From a virus, in IMG/VR virus record IMGVR_UViG_3300046796_000361, positions 1 through 49,087 of that record: a DNA stretch of 49,087 nucleotides. One strand, given 5' to 3'. Below are positions 1 through 7,251 of this stretch, piece after piece. The notes under the pieces were generated by a model. That model had not been told where the DNA came from, ran no database searches, and worked only from the letters and a program-made list of their open reading frames with translations. Every line of letters begins with the position of its first letter. Position 1 is the stretch's first letter. A program made the translations under genes and the position numbers.

Positions 1-64
1 TAGGCCAGTATGCCGCGCGATCATACTTCTACCGGACGCATCGAACTTGTGCTGAACGCGATGC
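1..64. other. Left-end flank that does not close the circle
   Basis: These bases precede the left copy of the 127-base terminal repeat but differ from the bases before the right copy (48897-48960). In frame 1 an ATG at 10 opens a short reading frame that runs into the repeat and stops at 97-99; it reads like protein (GRIELVLNAMRAE). It could be a variant phage end, a mis-assembled branch or adjoining DNA. I cannot decide which. Confidence 0.5.
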
Positions 65-191
65 GAGCGGAACTGGAATTGACGGTTTCATTCTCGACAT
101 GATCGCCCGGAACGGTGACTAGCTCTATGAACCGGCAATTGCTCGACGCGGTGCTCGAATGGCGCGACGCGCGCGCGGCGTTCCTGGCGTG
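65..191. repeat. 127-bp exact direct terminal repeat, left copy
   Basis: This is identical over 127 bases to 48961-49087, the last bases of the window. The bases just outside (64 is c, 48960 is t) differ. A length of exactly 127 equals a common maximum assembly k-mer, so the overlap probably marks a circular graph and not a biological terminal repeat (inference). The genome would then be about 48.9 kb unique. Confidence 0.9.
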
Positions 192-297
192 CGTCGACAC
201 CGTGCCGCATGAGGACCAGGGCATTCCCACCGGCATCGCGCTCCGTTTCGTCAAGGCCGAAGAGAAGCTGTTCGAGGTCGCCGCGACGATTGAATGA
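115..297 (+). CDS. Small hypothetical protein (60 aa)
   Basis: The 60-residue product is mostly helical and charged, with no recognised domain. The start is either GTG at 115 or ATG at 127; neither has a strong Shine-Dalgarno sequence. The C-terminal stretch KAEEKLFEVA recurs in the small ORF ending at 698, through a 26-base identical DNA segment (256-281 and 639-664). In the circular molecule it follows the 62-aa gene at 48774 as part of the plus-strand early block that leads to xis and int. The first 77 bases are repeated as a fragment at 49011-49087. Confidence 0.6.
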   Translation: MTSSMNRQLLDAVLEWRDARAAFLACVDTVPHEDQGIPTGIALRFVKAEEKLFEVAATIE

Positions 298-304
298 AGC
301 TAAT

Positions 305-607
305 ATGAACAAGCGACCCCAGTGTCACCGCTGCAAGTTTTGGATTTTGGATAAGGACTCCAAGGACGACCACGTTGATGATCAAATTGGAGCGTGCCAC
401 CGAAATGCGCCGCAGGCGTCGCCGTGGAAGTTCGATTTGATCGGTGAGTTGTTAAATACGATCACTTTTTCGGTGACGAAACTCGCTGCCGAGAGGCCAG
501 ATGATGAGAATTTTGGCGGACTCATGAAAGATAGTTCCTTCTGGCCGCTGACGTATGGACGGGATTGGTGCGGCGAGTTTGAAGTTAAATCGCGAGTCAC
601 CTCTTGA
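305..607 (+). CDS. Small cysteine-rich protein (100 aa), possible metal binder
   Basis: The start ATG at 305 is preferred over the longer upstream reading because protein-like sequence begins at MNKRPQCHRCKFW. Cysteines occur as CHRC near residues 7-10, GACHR near 31-35 and DWCGEF near 91-96. Four cysteines in this pattern suggest a small zinc-binding fold of the kind common in phage early regions. No function can be assigned. It lies eight bases after the 60-aa gene and shares its orientation. Confidence 0.65.
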   Translation: MNKRPQCHRCKFWILDKDSKDDHVDDQIGACHRNAPQASPWKFDLIGELLNTITFSVTKLAAERPDDENFGGLMKDSSFWPLTYGRDWCGEFEVKSRVTS

Positions 608-698
608 GCGCGACCACGTTGTCGGCCGCTTCACCGACGCCGAAGAGAAGCTGTTCGAGGTCGCGAATGAGATTCTCATGTATAGGAGTCACAAGTGA
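555..698 (+). CDS. Short ORF (47 aa) coupled to the excisionase gene
   Basis: ATG at 555 opens 47 codons ending TGA at 696-698. This stop overlaps the GTG start (695) of the excisionase-like gene as GTGA, a usual coupling arrangement. Its C-terminal half (FTDAEEKLFEVANEI) matches the C-terminus of the 60-aa gene at 115-297, so it looks like a duplicated or recombined 3' end. It overlaps the preceding gene by 53 bases, so the true start may be later, for example TTG at 579. Confidence 0.4.
   Translation: MDGIGAASLKLNRESPLERDHVVGRFTDAEEKLFEVANEILMYRSHK
639..664. repeat. 26-bp direct repeat, second copy of 256-281
   Basis: This is identical to 256-281 over 26 bases and lies in the same codon phase of two short genes. 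It encodes AEEKLFEV in both. It probably marks a past duplication or recombination between neighbouring small genes. Confidence 0.8.
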
Positions 699-1012
699 GC
701 AACCTACTGACCCCGAAGGAAGCCGCCGCAGCGCTCAGCGTTTCGCTCGACACTCTCGACGGCTATGTGGCCGATGGCGACCTGGTTTACGTCAACATCG
801 GCCGCGGCAAGAAGCGTGAACGCCGAGCTTTCGAGCCCGCCGACATCGACGAATTCATCCGCCAGCGCAAGAAGAGAAAACCATGTCGAGCGTCTACAAG
901 GACAAGAAGTCGAAGAACCTCACGGCCGACATCTGGATCGACGGCCGCAAGTATTCACGATCTACGGGATGCACGAGTCGCCGCGAGGCGGAAAAACGCG
1001 CCGGGGAGCTAG
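695..1012 (+). CDS. xis: Excisionase-like DNA-binding protein (winged-helix, MerR/Xis type)
   Basis: Residues 1-60 have the layout of phage excisionases and MerR-like DNA-binding domains: LTPKEAAAALSVSLDTLDGY (helix-turn-helix) and then a wing with VNIGRGKKRERRAF and PADIDEFIRQRK. Xis proteins bend attachment-site DNA and steer the integrase toward excision (known for the family). The start is GTG, overlapping the upstream stop. From 883 onward the gene overlaps int in another frame by 130 bases; the tail after RKKRK is arginine-rich and low in information, so the functional protein is probably the first 65 residues. Immediate linkage to int supports the call. Confidence 0.7.
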   Translation: MSNLLTPKEAAAALSVSLDTLDGYVADGDLVYVNIGRGKKRERRAFEPADIDEFIRQRKKRKPCRASTRTRSRRTSRPTSGSTAASIHDLRDARVAARRKNAPGS

Positions 1013-2067
1013 AGGCCGAGCTGCGCGCCGCATTGGCTGCGCAGAGCGACGGGGACACATCGCTCGCGCTCGATCCGGTGACGGTGCGCTACATGAAGGA
1101 CGTCGGCGAGCGTCATGCCGGCGCCGACAACACGCTTCGGCTTTGCGTCCTGCTGGTCGATTACTTCGGGGCAACCAAGCTTATCACCGCGATCACGCAC
1201 GACGACGTGCTCAAGCTGCGGCGCTGGCGGCTCGGCCACACATACGGGACACCGCCGCGCCCGGTCTCGGCTTACACCGTCAACGATACCATCGAGCAGT
1301 TGAAGAAGCTGTTCACCTACCTGCGGCCGAGCGTGCGGTTTCCGAACGAACCGAAGTGGCGGGACCTGTGGCTCGACGAGCCGAAGCGCCCTGCCCGCGA
1401 GCTCGGCCCCGACGAGACGCTCCGCCTCGAAGCCGCGATCACCAGCCAGCGCGAGGATTACGAGCCGCTGTTCGAATTCTGCCGCGCCACCGCCAAGCGC
1501 AAGACCGAGAGTCTGACGCTCGAATGGTCGTGCGTGAATTGGGATACCCGGGAAATCACGATGCGGACCAAGGGCCGCGCCGGCGGCAAGATCAGCAAGA
1601 TCAAGATCAACGACACCATCCGTGAAATCCTATGGCCGTTGCGCGGCCATCACCCCACCCGGGTGTTCACCTACGTGGCGCAGCGCACCCGTGACGGCCG
1701 GATCGAGGGCCACCGCTACCCGATCACCAAGGACGGTCTGCGCAAGGTATGGAACGCCATCAGGGCCGAGGCCGGGCTCATGGTCGGCGCCGACCGGGTG
1801 CGCTTTCACGATCTGCGCCACGACACCGCCAAGAAGGCGCTGCGGGCGGTCGGCACCGCGGAAGGCTTCCCGATCGTCCAGAAGATGCTCGACCACGCCG
1901 ACGTCGCGACCACGCTCAACATTTACGGCGCCGCGAACGAACAGGGCGTCGCCGACGTGATCGACAAGCTTGCCGGGCAGCGCAAGTCCGCGCGCGCCAC
2001 CGGAGTCGCCGACGGTGACAAAAACCACCGGAGTTTCCACCGGAGCCGCAAGGGGAAGCTTGCATAA
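883..2067 (+). CDS. int: Tyrosine recombinase (phage integrase)
   Basis: The 394-aa protein has an N-terminal arm-binding-like segment (TADIWIDGRKYSRSTG), a core-binding region and a C-terminal catalytic domain. Visible catalytic motifs are an arginine in TAKRKTESLTLEW, HDLRH (H-x-x-R) near residue 310, and LDHADVATTLNIYG with the second histidine and the nucleophilic tyrosine. It catalyses recombination between phage attP and a host tRNA site. attP lies 44 bases after its stop and three presumed arm sites lie inside its last 25 codons, where CCACCGGAG repeats encode HRS-type residues. It overlaps the excisionase gene by 130 bases, which is unusually long. Confidence 0.92.
   Translation: MSSVYKDKKSKNLTADIWIDGRKYSRSTGCTSRREAEKRAGELEAELRAALAAQSDGDTSLALDPVTVRYMKDVGERHAGADNTLRLCVLLVDYFGATKLITAITHDDVLKLRRWRLGHTYGTPPRPVSAYTVNDTIEQLKKLFTYLRPSVRFPNEPKWRDLWLDEPKRPARELGPDETLRLEAAITSQREDYEPLFEFCRATAKRKTESLTLEWSCVNWDTREITMRTKGRAGGKISKIKINDTIREILWPLRGHHPTRVFTYVAQRTRDGRIEGHRYPITKDGLRKVWNAIRAEAGLMVGADRVRFHDLRHDTAKKALRAVGTAEGFPIVQKMLDHADVATTLNIYGAANEQGVADVIDKLAGQRKSARATGVADGDKNHRSFHRSRKGKLA
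1997..2045. promoter_or_regulatory. Left cluster of integrase arm-type sites (3 x CCACCGGAG)
   Basis: CCACCGGAG occurs at 1997-2005, 2025-2033 and 2037-2045, all within the 3' end of int. The last two are 12 bases apart. The same pair with the same 12-base spacing occurs right of the attP core at 2259-2279. Repeats flanking the core on both sides are the signature of arm-type integrase sites (P and P'), so this role is inferred by position and spacing. Confidence 0.6.
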
Positions 2068-2110
2068 ACCGCTGGGGCACAGCATGATCTTCGAGTTAGG
2101 ACGCCATTCT

Positions 2111-2153
2111 GGGGGACTGGGGGTCCCGAGTTCAAATCTCGGCGCTCCGACCA
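2111..2153 (+). other. attP: attP core: 3' half of a tRNA (tRNA-Pro-like)
   Basis: The segment carries a perfect T-arm (ccgag-ttcaaat-ctcgg, 2126-2142), the acceptor strand CGCTCCG (2143-2149), discriminator A and an encoded CCA (2151-2153). No 5' acceptor strand or D-arm is present, so it is not a complete tRNA gene. The implied first pair C1-G72 with A73 and the upstream GACTGGGGGTC match tRNA-Pro (GGG). A phage-borne tRNA 3' end beside int restores the host tRNA after integration. The anticodon-loop/variable-loop part looks shortened compared with a normal tRNA, so the exact crossover core is probably the T-arm and acceptor part. Confidence 0.75.
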
Positions 2154-2473
2154 GAAAACCCCCAACAAATCAAAGACTTTACCCAGTCGCCACCTGTTCT
2201 CGCGAAAGCACGAACAGGGGGCAAAAAGGGGGTGTTTTGGCGTATTCGGTGACACAAACCACCGGAGCCACCACCGGAGCCCTCCGGGCGTACCCCGTGC
2301 GTTCTATGCGGCGCCCGCACCTGGGCGCCACTACCCCACCCTGGCGCCAGAAACCGCGCCTACGGGCTTCCTACGCTGGCGAATCAAAGCAGGCGCCGGC
2401 GCGGGACGGCCGCTCCCGGGGACTGCCACGGACTCCGGGGGCGGCTGGATGTTTCACGAGGGAGGATGGCTTG
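2154..2473. other. Non-coding right arm of attP
   Basis: This 320-base stretch holds no convincing gene. It contains the right arm-type sites (2259-2279) and several C-rich segments, and ends in the ribosome-binding site GAGGGAGG at 2458-2465 for the gene at 2474. The first 20 bases of the right repeat (2248-2267) match 2014-2033 at 19 of 20 positions. Confidence 0.6.
2259..2279. promoter_or_regulatory. Right pair of integrase arm-type sites (2 x CCACCGGAG)
   Basis: Copies at 2259-2267 and 2271-2279 are 12 bases apart, repeating the spacing of the left pair. The extended match GGTGACAMAAACCACCGGAG is shared with 2014-2033. They lie 106 bases right of the attP core. Confidence 0.6.
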
Positions 2474-2644
2474 ATGGGAAAGTCTCCTGATCCGAGGTGC
2501 CGCGATTTGGCTCGGCACTTTCTTGGCGGCGCGGCAAGCAATCAACTCATCTCAAATCTTGCGCAGGCGATCCAGGACGAGATTGAAAGTTGGATGAAGC
2601 ACGAGAAAGAAGAACTTGAGCGGCAGCAAGAGGAGCGTCAATGA
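2474..2644 (+). CDS. Small hypothetical helical protein (56 aa)
   Basis: ATG at 2474 follows a strong ribosome-binding site (GAGGGAGG, spacing 8). The product begins MGKSPDPRCRDLARHFL and ends in a charged coiled-coil-like helix (KHEKEELERQQEERQ). The stop overlaps the next start (ATGA at 2641). Function is unknown. Confidence 0.65.
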   Translation: MGKSPDPRCRDLARHFLGGAASNQLISNLAQAIQDEIESWMKHEKEELERQQEERQ

Positions 2645-2850
2645 CCCTCGTCACGTGGACGATCTACGACCATCCCAAAGATCGGCCAGACGCTTTTGTC
2701 GTGCGCAAGTTTGTTGGCGAGAGTCCGACCGCCGAAGCCTACGCGCATCCTGATATCGAGGTGTTGCGTGAGATGATGCTCGATGCCGGCCTTGTCTGCT
2801 TGCCCCGGCATGCAACCGACGACTCGGTCATTGTGGAGACCTGGATATGA
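2641..2850 (+). CDS. Small hypothetical protein (69 aa)
   Basis: The start overlaps the previous stop as ATGA. The sequence begins MTLVTWTIYDHPKDRPDAFVVRKF and includes PTAEAYAHPDIEVLREMM, a mixed alpha/beta pattern. Similar small proteins with a 'WTIYDHP..P..FVVR' opening are familiar from phages of Rhizobiales, but I know no function. Confidence 0.65.
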   Translation: MTLVTWTIYDHPKDRPDAFVVRKFVGESPTAEAYAHPDIEVLREMMLDAGLVCLPRHATDDSVIVETWI

Positions 2851-2864
2851 GAAAGGAGAGACGA

Positions 2865-3290
2865 ATGAACCCCCACGTTGAAATCGCGCTTGCACATCCG
2901 GTATTCGACCCGGATGTGCAGATCACGCAGAGGTTTTTCTGGCTGGCCGAGCGCGATGTCTCGGCTGGATTGACATGCAACATCGGCATGGAATGAACCG
3001 TCTATGCCGGCGGGCGGCCCCTGTGGCAGCTCAGTCTCGTCCATCGTGACGCGACAGGAAAGCCGGTGCCGGTGCTCCGTTGGAGCCCGACCAAGTGGCG
3101 GAAGGCCGAAGCTCTGCGTGACCGCATCATGCGCGGCGTCGGAACGGACGAGCCGTGGTTGACTGAGGAGATGACGCGCGAGATCGGGATGCGCGCTGTG
3201 GCGGTGCATTATCGGAGGCCGCTGCGGGTCGACGAGGTCGCCAGGATGGCGCCGACGCCTGAAGTCCGGGAGCGACCGGGAAGGCCATGA
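2865..3290 (+). pseudogene. Broken gene: one frame interrupted by TGA at 2994-2996
   Basis: ATG at 2865 (ribosome-binding site AAAGGAGA) opens a 43-aa ORF that stops at TGA 2994-2996. The same frame continues without interruption to 3290 with clearly protein-like sequence (VYAGGRPLWQLSLVHRD, RWSPTKWRKAEALRDRIM). Joined, it would give a 141-aa protein reading GME-[W]-TVYAGG if TGA were TGG. One G-to-A change therefore explains the break. Sequencing error, a real nonsense mutation or read-through are all possible. If translated alone, the downstream part would need GTG at 3066. The end overlaps the next ATG (ATGA). Confidence 0.6.
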
Positions 3291-3466
3291 TGACTGACGA
3301 ATGGAAATGCTGGCACTGTGGATTCAGATCGTCAGTGCGTTCGAATTTCTTAGTGGGTAACGACATGCAAATCGATGGACCGATTTACCACTGTCGGAAC
3401 AGCGATGCTTGCGAGCTACGCTACATCGCCACAAGGATCGATCAGCGTGACGAGAGGTTGAGGTGA
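3287..3466 (+). CDS. Small zinc-ribbon-like protein (59 aa)
   Basis: ATG at 3287 overlaps the preceding stop; a second ATG follows at 3290. The product has CWHC near residues 8-11 and a second cluster HCRNSDAC near 35-42, a C-x2-C / C-x5-C pattern compatible with a zinc ribbon. It is the last plus-strand gene and converges with the endolysin gene with only seven bases between the stops, leaving no room for a terminator. Confidence 0.6.
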   Translation: MMTDEWKCWHCGFRSSVRSNFLVGNDMQIDGPIYHCRNSDACELRYIATRIDQRDERLR

Positions 3467-3473
3467 ACGGCTA

Positions 3474-4556
3474 CTATGTGACCGGCACGCCGTTGACCAG
3501 CACGATCACTTCGCCGACCACGTCGATGTCGACCCTGACCGTGGGCTGGCGTGCTGGGGGCACCGGCTTCGGTGGCCTCTCGCCTTCCGGCGGTCGCTCG
3601 GCCATCTGTGGCGGCCCGCCGAGCACCTGGGCGATCTGCTCGCATATCACGTCGAAATTCGTTTCGTAGAGCGCAGCATCGGCCGTCGAGTCAACGAAGC
3701 AGATTTCGAGTAAAATTGCTGCGGCGGTCGTGCCGTTTAAAAACGCCAAATCAGTGCGTTTTTTGCCGCCTCTGTCGATGAAGTCACCGGCGTCCGCAAT
3801 GGCCGCGCTCATCTCGCCCGCGAGCGCAGACTGGGTGACGTAGAGCACCTCGGTCCCCATCGGCTTCGTTGTTTCGACGTAGGCGTTGAAATGGACGCTC
3901 ACGTCCAGCTCGCGGTCCTGCTTGTTGTGCCACGACACGATGGCATCGAGGTTCTGGCTTTGCGTGGTCGAGGTGTCGTCGTGAAACACCACGACATCGA
4001 CGCCGCGCGCGGCGAGCTTGTCGGCCACAGCTTCGACTACGCGGCGCGCCTCGTCGACCTCGTCGAGCACCCCGCTGGCGCCTCGCACCAGGGCGCCATG
4101 GCCGGAAGATATGGCGACGCGATCGTATGGCACGGCGGCTGCTCCTTCCTGTTCCAACGGAAATGTCACCTCTACCTCGTCGTCGGTCTGGATGCCGAGC
4201 GCGTCCATGAGGCCGGGCGAGATGTCAGCGACGCGCCCGGTATTGGTGTGCGGACCCCAGTCCGCCGGGTCGCAGATGAACGCTTTGCCGGTCTTGGGCG
4301 CGCGCACCAAAACTGTGACATCGAGCAAGTCGTCCTTGGACGTGCCTGGGGCTTCGTAGTCCCACCGGCACGCGATGTAGAATTTGCTCGGATCGAGTCT
4401 GCGCGCCAGCCCGGTCGTGCCGGGCGGCTGCGTCGGCAGGAACAGGTGCGGCGCCATGTCGACCGAGTAGATGAAGGCGAGCCCTTCGCTCGATGAGATG
4501 CCAGTGTCGTTCGGCCCCCCGAACCACGAAACCTTGCCGCGGAGCTGCGTGGTCAT
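3474..4556 (-). CDS. Endolysin: RlpA-like barrel plus N-acetylmuramoyl-L-alanine amidase
   Basis: The 360-aa protein has two domains. Residues 1 to about 135 resemble an RlpA-like double-psi beta-barrel (ICDPADWGPHTNTGRVADIS, then DALGIQTDDEVEV). Residues 145 to 310 are an Amidase_3 domain with the expected zinc and catalytic residues: SSGHG, the Glu of LDEVDEARR, SVHFNA and LLEICFVD. The family cleaves the amide bond between muramic acid and L-alanine. The C-terminus is proline-rich followed by a short beta segment. There is no signal peptide, so it should need the neighbouring holin-like protein. Its start overlaps that gene (ATGA, 4553-4556). It is the last gene of the late operon. Confidence 0.85.
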   Translation of the reverse strand: MTTQLRGKVSWFGGPNDTGISSSEGLAFIYSVDMAPHLFLPTQPPGTTGLARRLDPSKFYIACRWDYEAPGTSKDDLLDVTVLVRAPKTGKAFICDPADWGPHTNTGRVADISPGLMDALGIQTDDEVEVTFPLEQEGAAAVPYDRVAISSGHGALVRGASGVLDEVDEARRVVEAVADKLAARGVDVVVFHDDTSTTQSQNLDAIVSWHNKQDRELDVSVHFNAYVETTKPMGTEVLYVTQSALAGEMSAAIADAGDFIDRGGKKRTDLAFLNGTTAAAILLEICFVDSTADAALYETNFDVICEQIAQVLGGPPQMAERPPEGERPPKPVPPARQPTVRVDIDVVGEVIVLVNGVPVT

Positions 4557-4780
4557 GGCGTCGGCGCTCGGCAGTCGCGGATATCGCGGACAAGGCTGGC
4601 GATTAGATCGCTCTGCGTCTTGTTGCGCTCTGAGGCGTTTGCGGCGACCTGCCCGAGCACATAGGCCGCGAAGCTGAGAAATCCGATGTTCACCAGCAGA
4701 AGCGCAATCGCGAGCGGCGTTGACTTCATGGCGTCGATCGCGGTGTTTGCGACCTTCGCGGCCTCTTCGGAGACGACCAT
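4553..4780 (-). CDS. Small single-span membrane protein, holin-like
   Basis: The 75-aa product has one hydrophobic segment at about residues 23-45 (PLAIALLLVNIGFLSFAAYV) between an amphipathic N-terminus and a charged C-terminus. Size, topology and position directly before the endolysin suggest a holin or spanin-type partner that lets the endolysin reach the cell wall. The evidence is contextual; another small membrane protein (32675-32911) competes for the holin role. Confidence 0.6.
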   Translation of the reverse strand: MVVSEEAAKVANTAIDAMKSTPLAIALLLVNIGFLSFAAYVLGQVAANASERNKTQSDLIASLVRDIRDCRAPTP

Positions 4781-4841
4781 GGTTATAGTCTCGCGCTGTC
4801 GATGAAGATCTTGCCGTCCAGAGGAGAAAACAGTAGAAAGA

Positions 4842-5447
4842 TCAAAGACTTGTCGAGTAATTGACGTTCAACTGATCCCCATTCACCACCGCTTTGTCGC
4901 CGGTCGAGAACGTGCCGGCCGACCACAGCGTGCCGTTGGCGTCGTCCTTGGTGGCGACCGCCCCACTGCCGAAGCATAGGAATGCGCCCTTTATCGTCCC
5001 GGTGCTCGTGATGGCGAACGACAGTGCCGCCGACAGCGCCTTAGACCCCGCCGAGGCCGCCGACCACACCGCGGTCTTGCGGTTGCCGGTATAGGTCGGT
5101 GCGTTGATGCCGCCCGCCTCCAGCCATCCAGTATGCGACGCCATCGTGTCGCCGGCCGCGACCGCCGTATAGGACACCGACGAGATCGGGCCCATGTAAG
5201 GCCCGGTCACCGTGTACGCCGCCCCGGCGAGGAACGAGTCCAGTGCCAGGTTCTTGCCGACGGTGGTGACCACGTTGTCGATCGTATCGCGCCATTTGAG
5301 CTTGCCGTCCGCCCCGATGCATTCGATCTCGTAGCGACCGTGCGCTTCCGCATGCTCTCCGAGACCGCTTCCACGAATTACGAATGCGTCGTTGCATTCG
5401 CGCGCCTTTGCGCGTTCCTGCTCGTCCATAATCCTTTTCTCCGTCAA
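4842..5447 (-). CDS. Tail-fibre-associated structural protein (201 aa)
   Basis: After a charged N-terminus, residues 38-201 are beta-rich and Gly/Ala/Thr-rich (RYEIECIGADGKLKWRDTID, WLEAGGINAPTYTGNRKTA, GTIKGAFLCFGSG). This pattern occurs in phage proteins encoded after tail fibres that carry a repeated receptor-facing or tip domain. The start overlaps the end of the fibre gene (ATGA, 5444-5447). A specific role is not known. Confidence 0.6.
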   Translation of the reverse strand: MTEKRIMDEQERAKARECNDAFVIRGSGLGEHAEAHGRYEIECIGADGKLKWRDTIDNVVTTVGKNLALDSFLAGAAYTVTGPYMGPISSVSYTAVAAGDTMASHTGWLEAGGINAPTYTGNRKTAVWSAASAGSKALSAALSFAITSTGTIKGAFLCFGSGAVATKDDANGTLWSAGTFSTGDKAVVNGDQLNVNYSTSL

Positions 5448-7246
5448 GTAAGAACGATCTTTGGATCGATATAGACCGTCGTGCTCGGCTTCGCGGCGCG
5501 CACCCGCGCGTGCAAGTAACCGGCCATGCCGGGCTGCGGCGAGGATAGCGTTATGGTGAGCTTGAATGGGCTCCAGCCTGCGCCGCTGCCGCCGCCGTTC
5601 CAGGTCGAGCCGTCCGACGACACTGCCGCGTTCGCCGCCAGCAGGTTGGCCTTCGTCGAGGCGACGATAGTGCCGATCGGGACCGACGACGAGCCGAGGT
5701 ATTCCACCTCCAGCCAGATGTCGTCATTGTTCGGCAGCGCACCGGCGTTGATGGTGCCGAATACGGTCACGGTCACATCAGCGCCAGTAGTCGGATTCCA
5801 TATTGCGTAGGGCTCGGCTTTGAACGGCCGCAGCCATTGCGGGTTCGACGTGGTGACAATCTTGCGGGACTGCGCCTGCCCAGCCGCATCGACAGCGCCG
5901 CCGATGCGGGTGATCGAGGTCTCCGTCGTCTCGGTGCCTTCATAAAGATAGCGCGCTGACTTGTAGGCAGTGACCCCGCTATCGGCACGTATGTATTGAA
6001 CTGCTTGACCGGTGTTCAGCGGGGTCGCAAACGTCGCGGAAGCGTTGAGCTTGCAGTCCTTGGCGACCCAGTTGCCTTGCGAAACGTTGGTCGGCATCCC
6101 AAAAACAGAAGTAACCTGACTAAGATCGAGGGCTTCGAGCGTGACATTGCTCAAAAAACTACCGGCAGACTGACCAACAAGATTGGTCGGCACCGTCGAT
6201 CCGCTTGCCAATACCTGCCCGGTGTTGGCCCAGGTAAAATTAACTATTTCAGGAACAATATATTGCGCAGCATTACCAAAGCTGACTTGGCAATTGTTCC
6301 AGAATACGTTACCAGCAGCGCTGGTGCTTACACCTATGGCCGCACCAGCGCTCGCGGTGGTAGCTATTTTGAAAGTACAGTTGTCGAAATAGTAAAAAAC
6401 ATTAGAAGGAGTGAGCTGTATAACTGCTCCAGTCGATTGTCCGACGCCGGCAATGAACGTCAACCCATAAACATAAAATGTTCCAGTAGGATTAAAATTG
6501 ATGCTCGCCGCCGCGGTTGTCGAGATCGTCGCTGTGGTCGCCAGATCGGTCGCTGCCGGCGGATAGCTGCCGGAATGGTTATGGCAGACGATCCTGCCCA
6601 TCGTTGCCTGATTCGCCAGCGGCGTGATGGTGATGGTCGTTGCCTGCGACTCGGCGTGGTTGTCGCCGACGTAGATCGTGTTGCCGACAGCAAACCAAGA
6701 CACCGCGCAAGCATTGGCGAGCCGTGCATGCGGCGCTGCGCCCTTGGTGAAATTGCCGACCGCGCCCAGGCACGTCCACGTCGTCGTTCCGTCCGCCTGC
6801 GTGGTCCCTGCCGTGTTGTTCGGCCACGCAGGTTCGCTCGCTCCCATCGAGCCAGCCGTGGTGCAAATCCAGTAGCTCGCGCCATTGTTACGCTGGATAA
6901 TCGCGCCAAGCGTAGGCGCGCCGATCGCCTTGGCCTGGGTCCAATTAACGGTGTTGGTCAGGTCGCCGTTGACGGCGGCCATCCCGGTGCATTCCTGCCA
7001 CGTCGCGGTGCCGTCCGTGGTCTTGGCGCCGCGTGTGAGCACCCAGGTCGCGTCGGTAACGTTCGCAGTCGTGCCCGCCACGATGCAGACAAATACCCGC
7101 TCGCTGCCGACCGCAGGCGCTGTGAACTGGCGGCATAGCTGACCCGCAACGACCGCGGTGTTTTGCGGCCTCTTCGCGACGGCATAGTGGCCCGTCGTGC
7201 TCTGGTCGCCAGCGTTGCAATAGAAAGTGGTGTCGTAGAAAGCCAC
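5444..7246 (-). CDS. Probable tail spike/fibre, beta-helix-like (600 aa)
   Basis: The long protein is rich in Thr, Ser, Asn, Gly and Ala, with turn-rich repeats in its middle part (FYVYGLTFIAGVGQSTGAVI, VFYYFDNCTFKI, NVFWNNCQVSFGN), typical of right-handed beta-helices in tail spikes. The last 200 residues form a beta-sandwich-like region (DVTVTVFGTINAGALPNNDD). The start is GTG at 7246 with AAGGAT seven bases upstream. Position after the tail-tip genes fits a receptor-binding role. No enzymatic residues could be identified by eye. Confidence 0.6.
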   Translation of the reverse strand: MAFYDTTFYCNAGDQSTTGHYAVAKRPQNTAVVAGQLCRQFTAPAVGSERVFVCIVAGTTANVTDATWVLTRGAKTTDGTATWQECTGMAAVNGDLTNTVNWTQAKAIGAPTLGAIIQRNNGASYWICTTAGSMGASEPAWPNNTAGTTQADGTTTWTCLGAVGNFTKGAAPHARLANACAVSWFAVGNTIYVGDNHAESQATTITITPLANQATMGRIVCHNHSGSYPPAATDLATTATISTTAAASINFNPTGTFYVYGLTFIAGVGQSTGAVIQLTPSNVFYYFDNCTFKIATTASAGAAIGVSTSAAGNVFWNNCQVSFGNAAQYIVPEIVNFTWANTGQVLASGSTVPTNLVGQSAGSFLSNVTLEALDLSQVTSVFGMPTNVSQGNWVAKDCKLNASATFATPLNTGQAVQYIRADSGVTAYKSARYLYEGTETTETSITRIGGAVDAAGQAQSRKIVTTSNPQWLRPFKAEPYAIWNPTTGADVTVTVFGTINAGALPNNDDIWLEVEYLGSSSVPIGTIVASTKANLLAANAAVSSDGSTWNGGGSGAGWSPFKLTITLSSPQPGMAGYLHARVRAAKPSTTVYIDPKIVLT

Positions 7247-7251
7247 TTATA

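Noticed and set aside
65-191. True biological terminal repeat for packaging (DTR)
   Set aside because: Length equals a standard assembly k-mer and the flanks look like normal mid-genome coding sequence; circular assembly is simpler, though not proven.
2080-2153. A complete functional tRNA gene
   Set aside because: Only the T-arm and acceptor strand with CCA are present. The 5' acceptor and D-arm are missing, so it is an attachment core.
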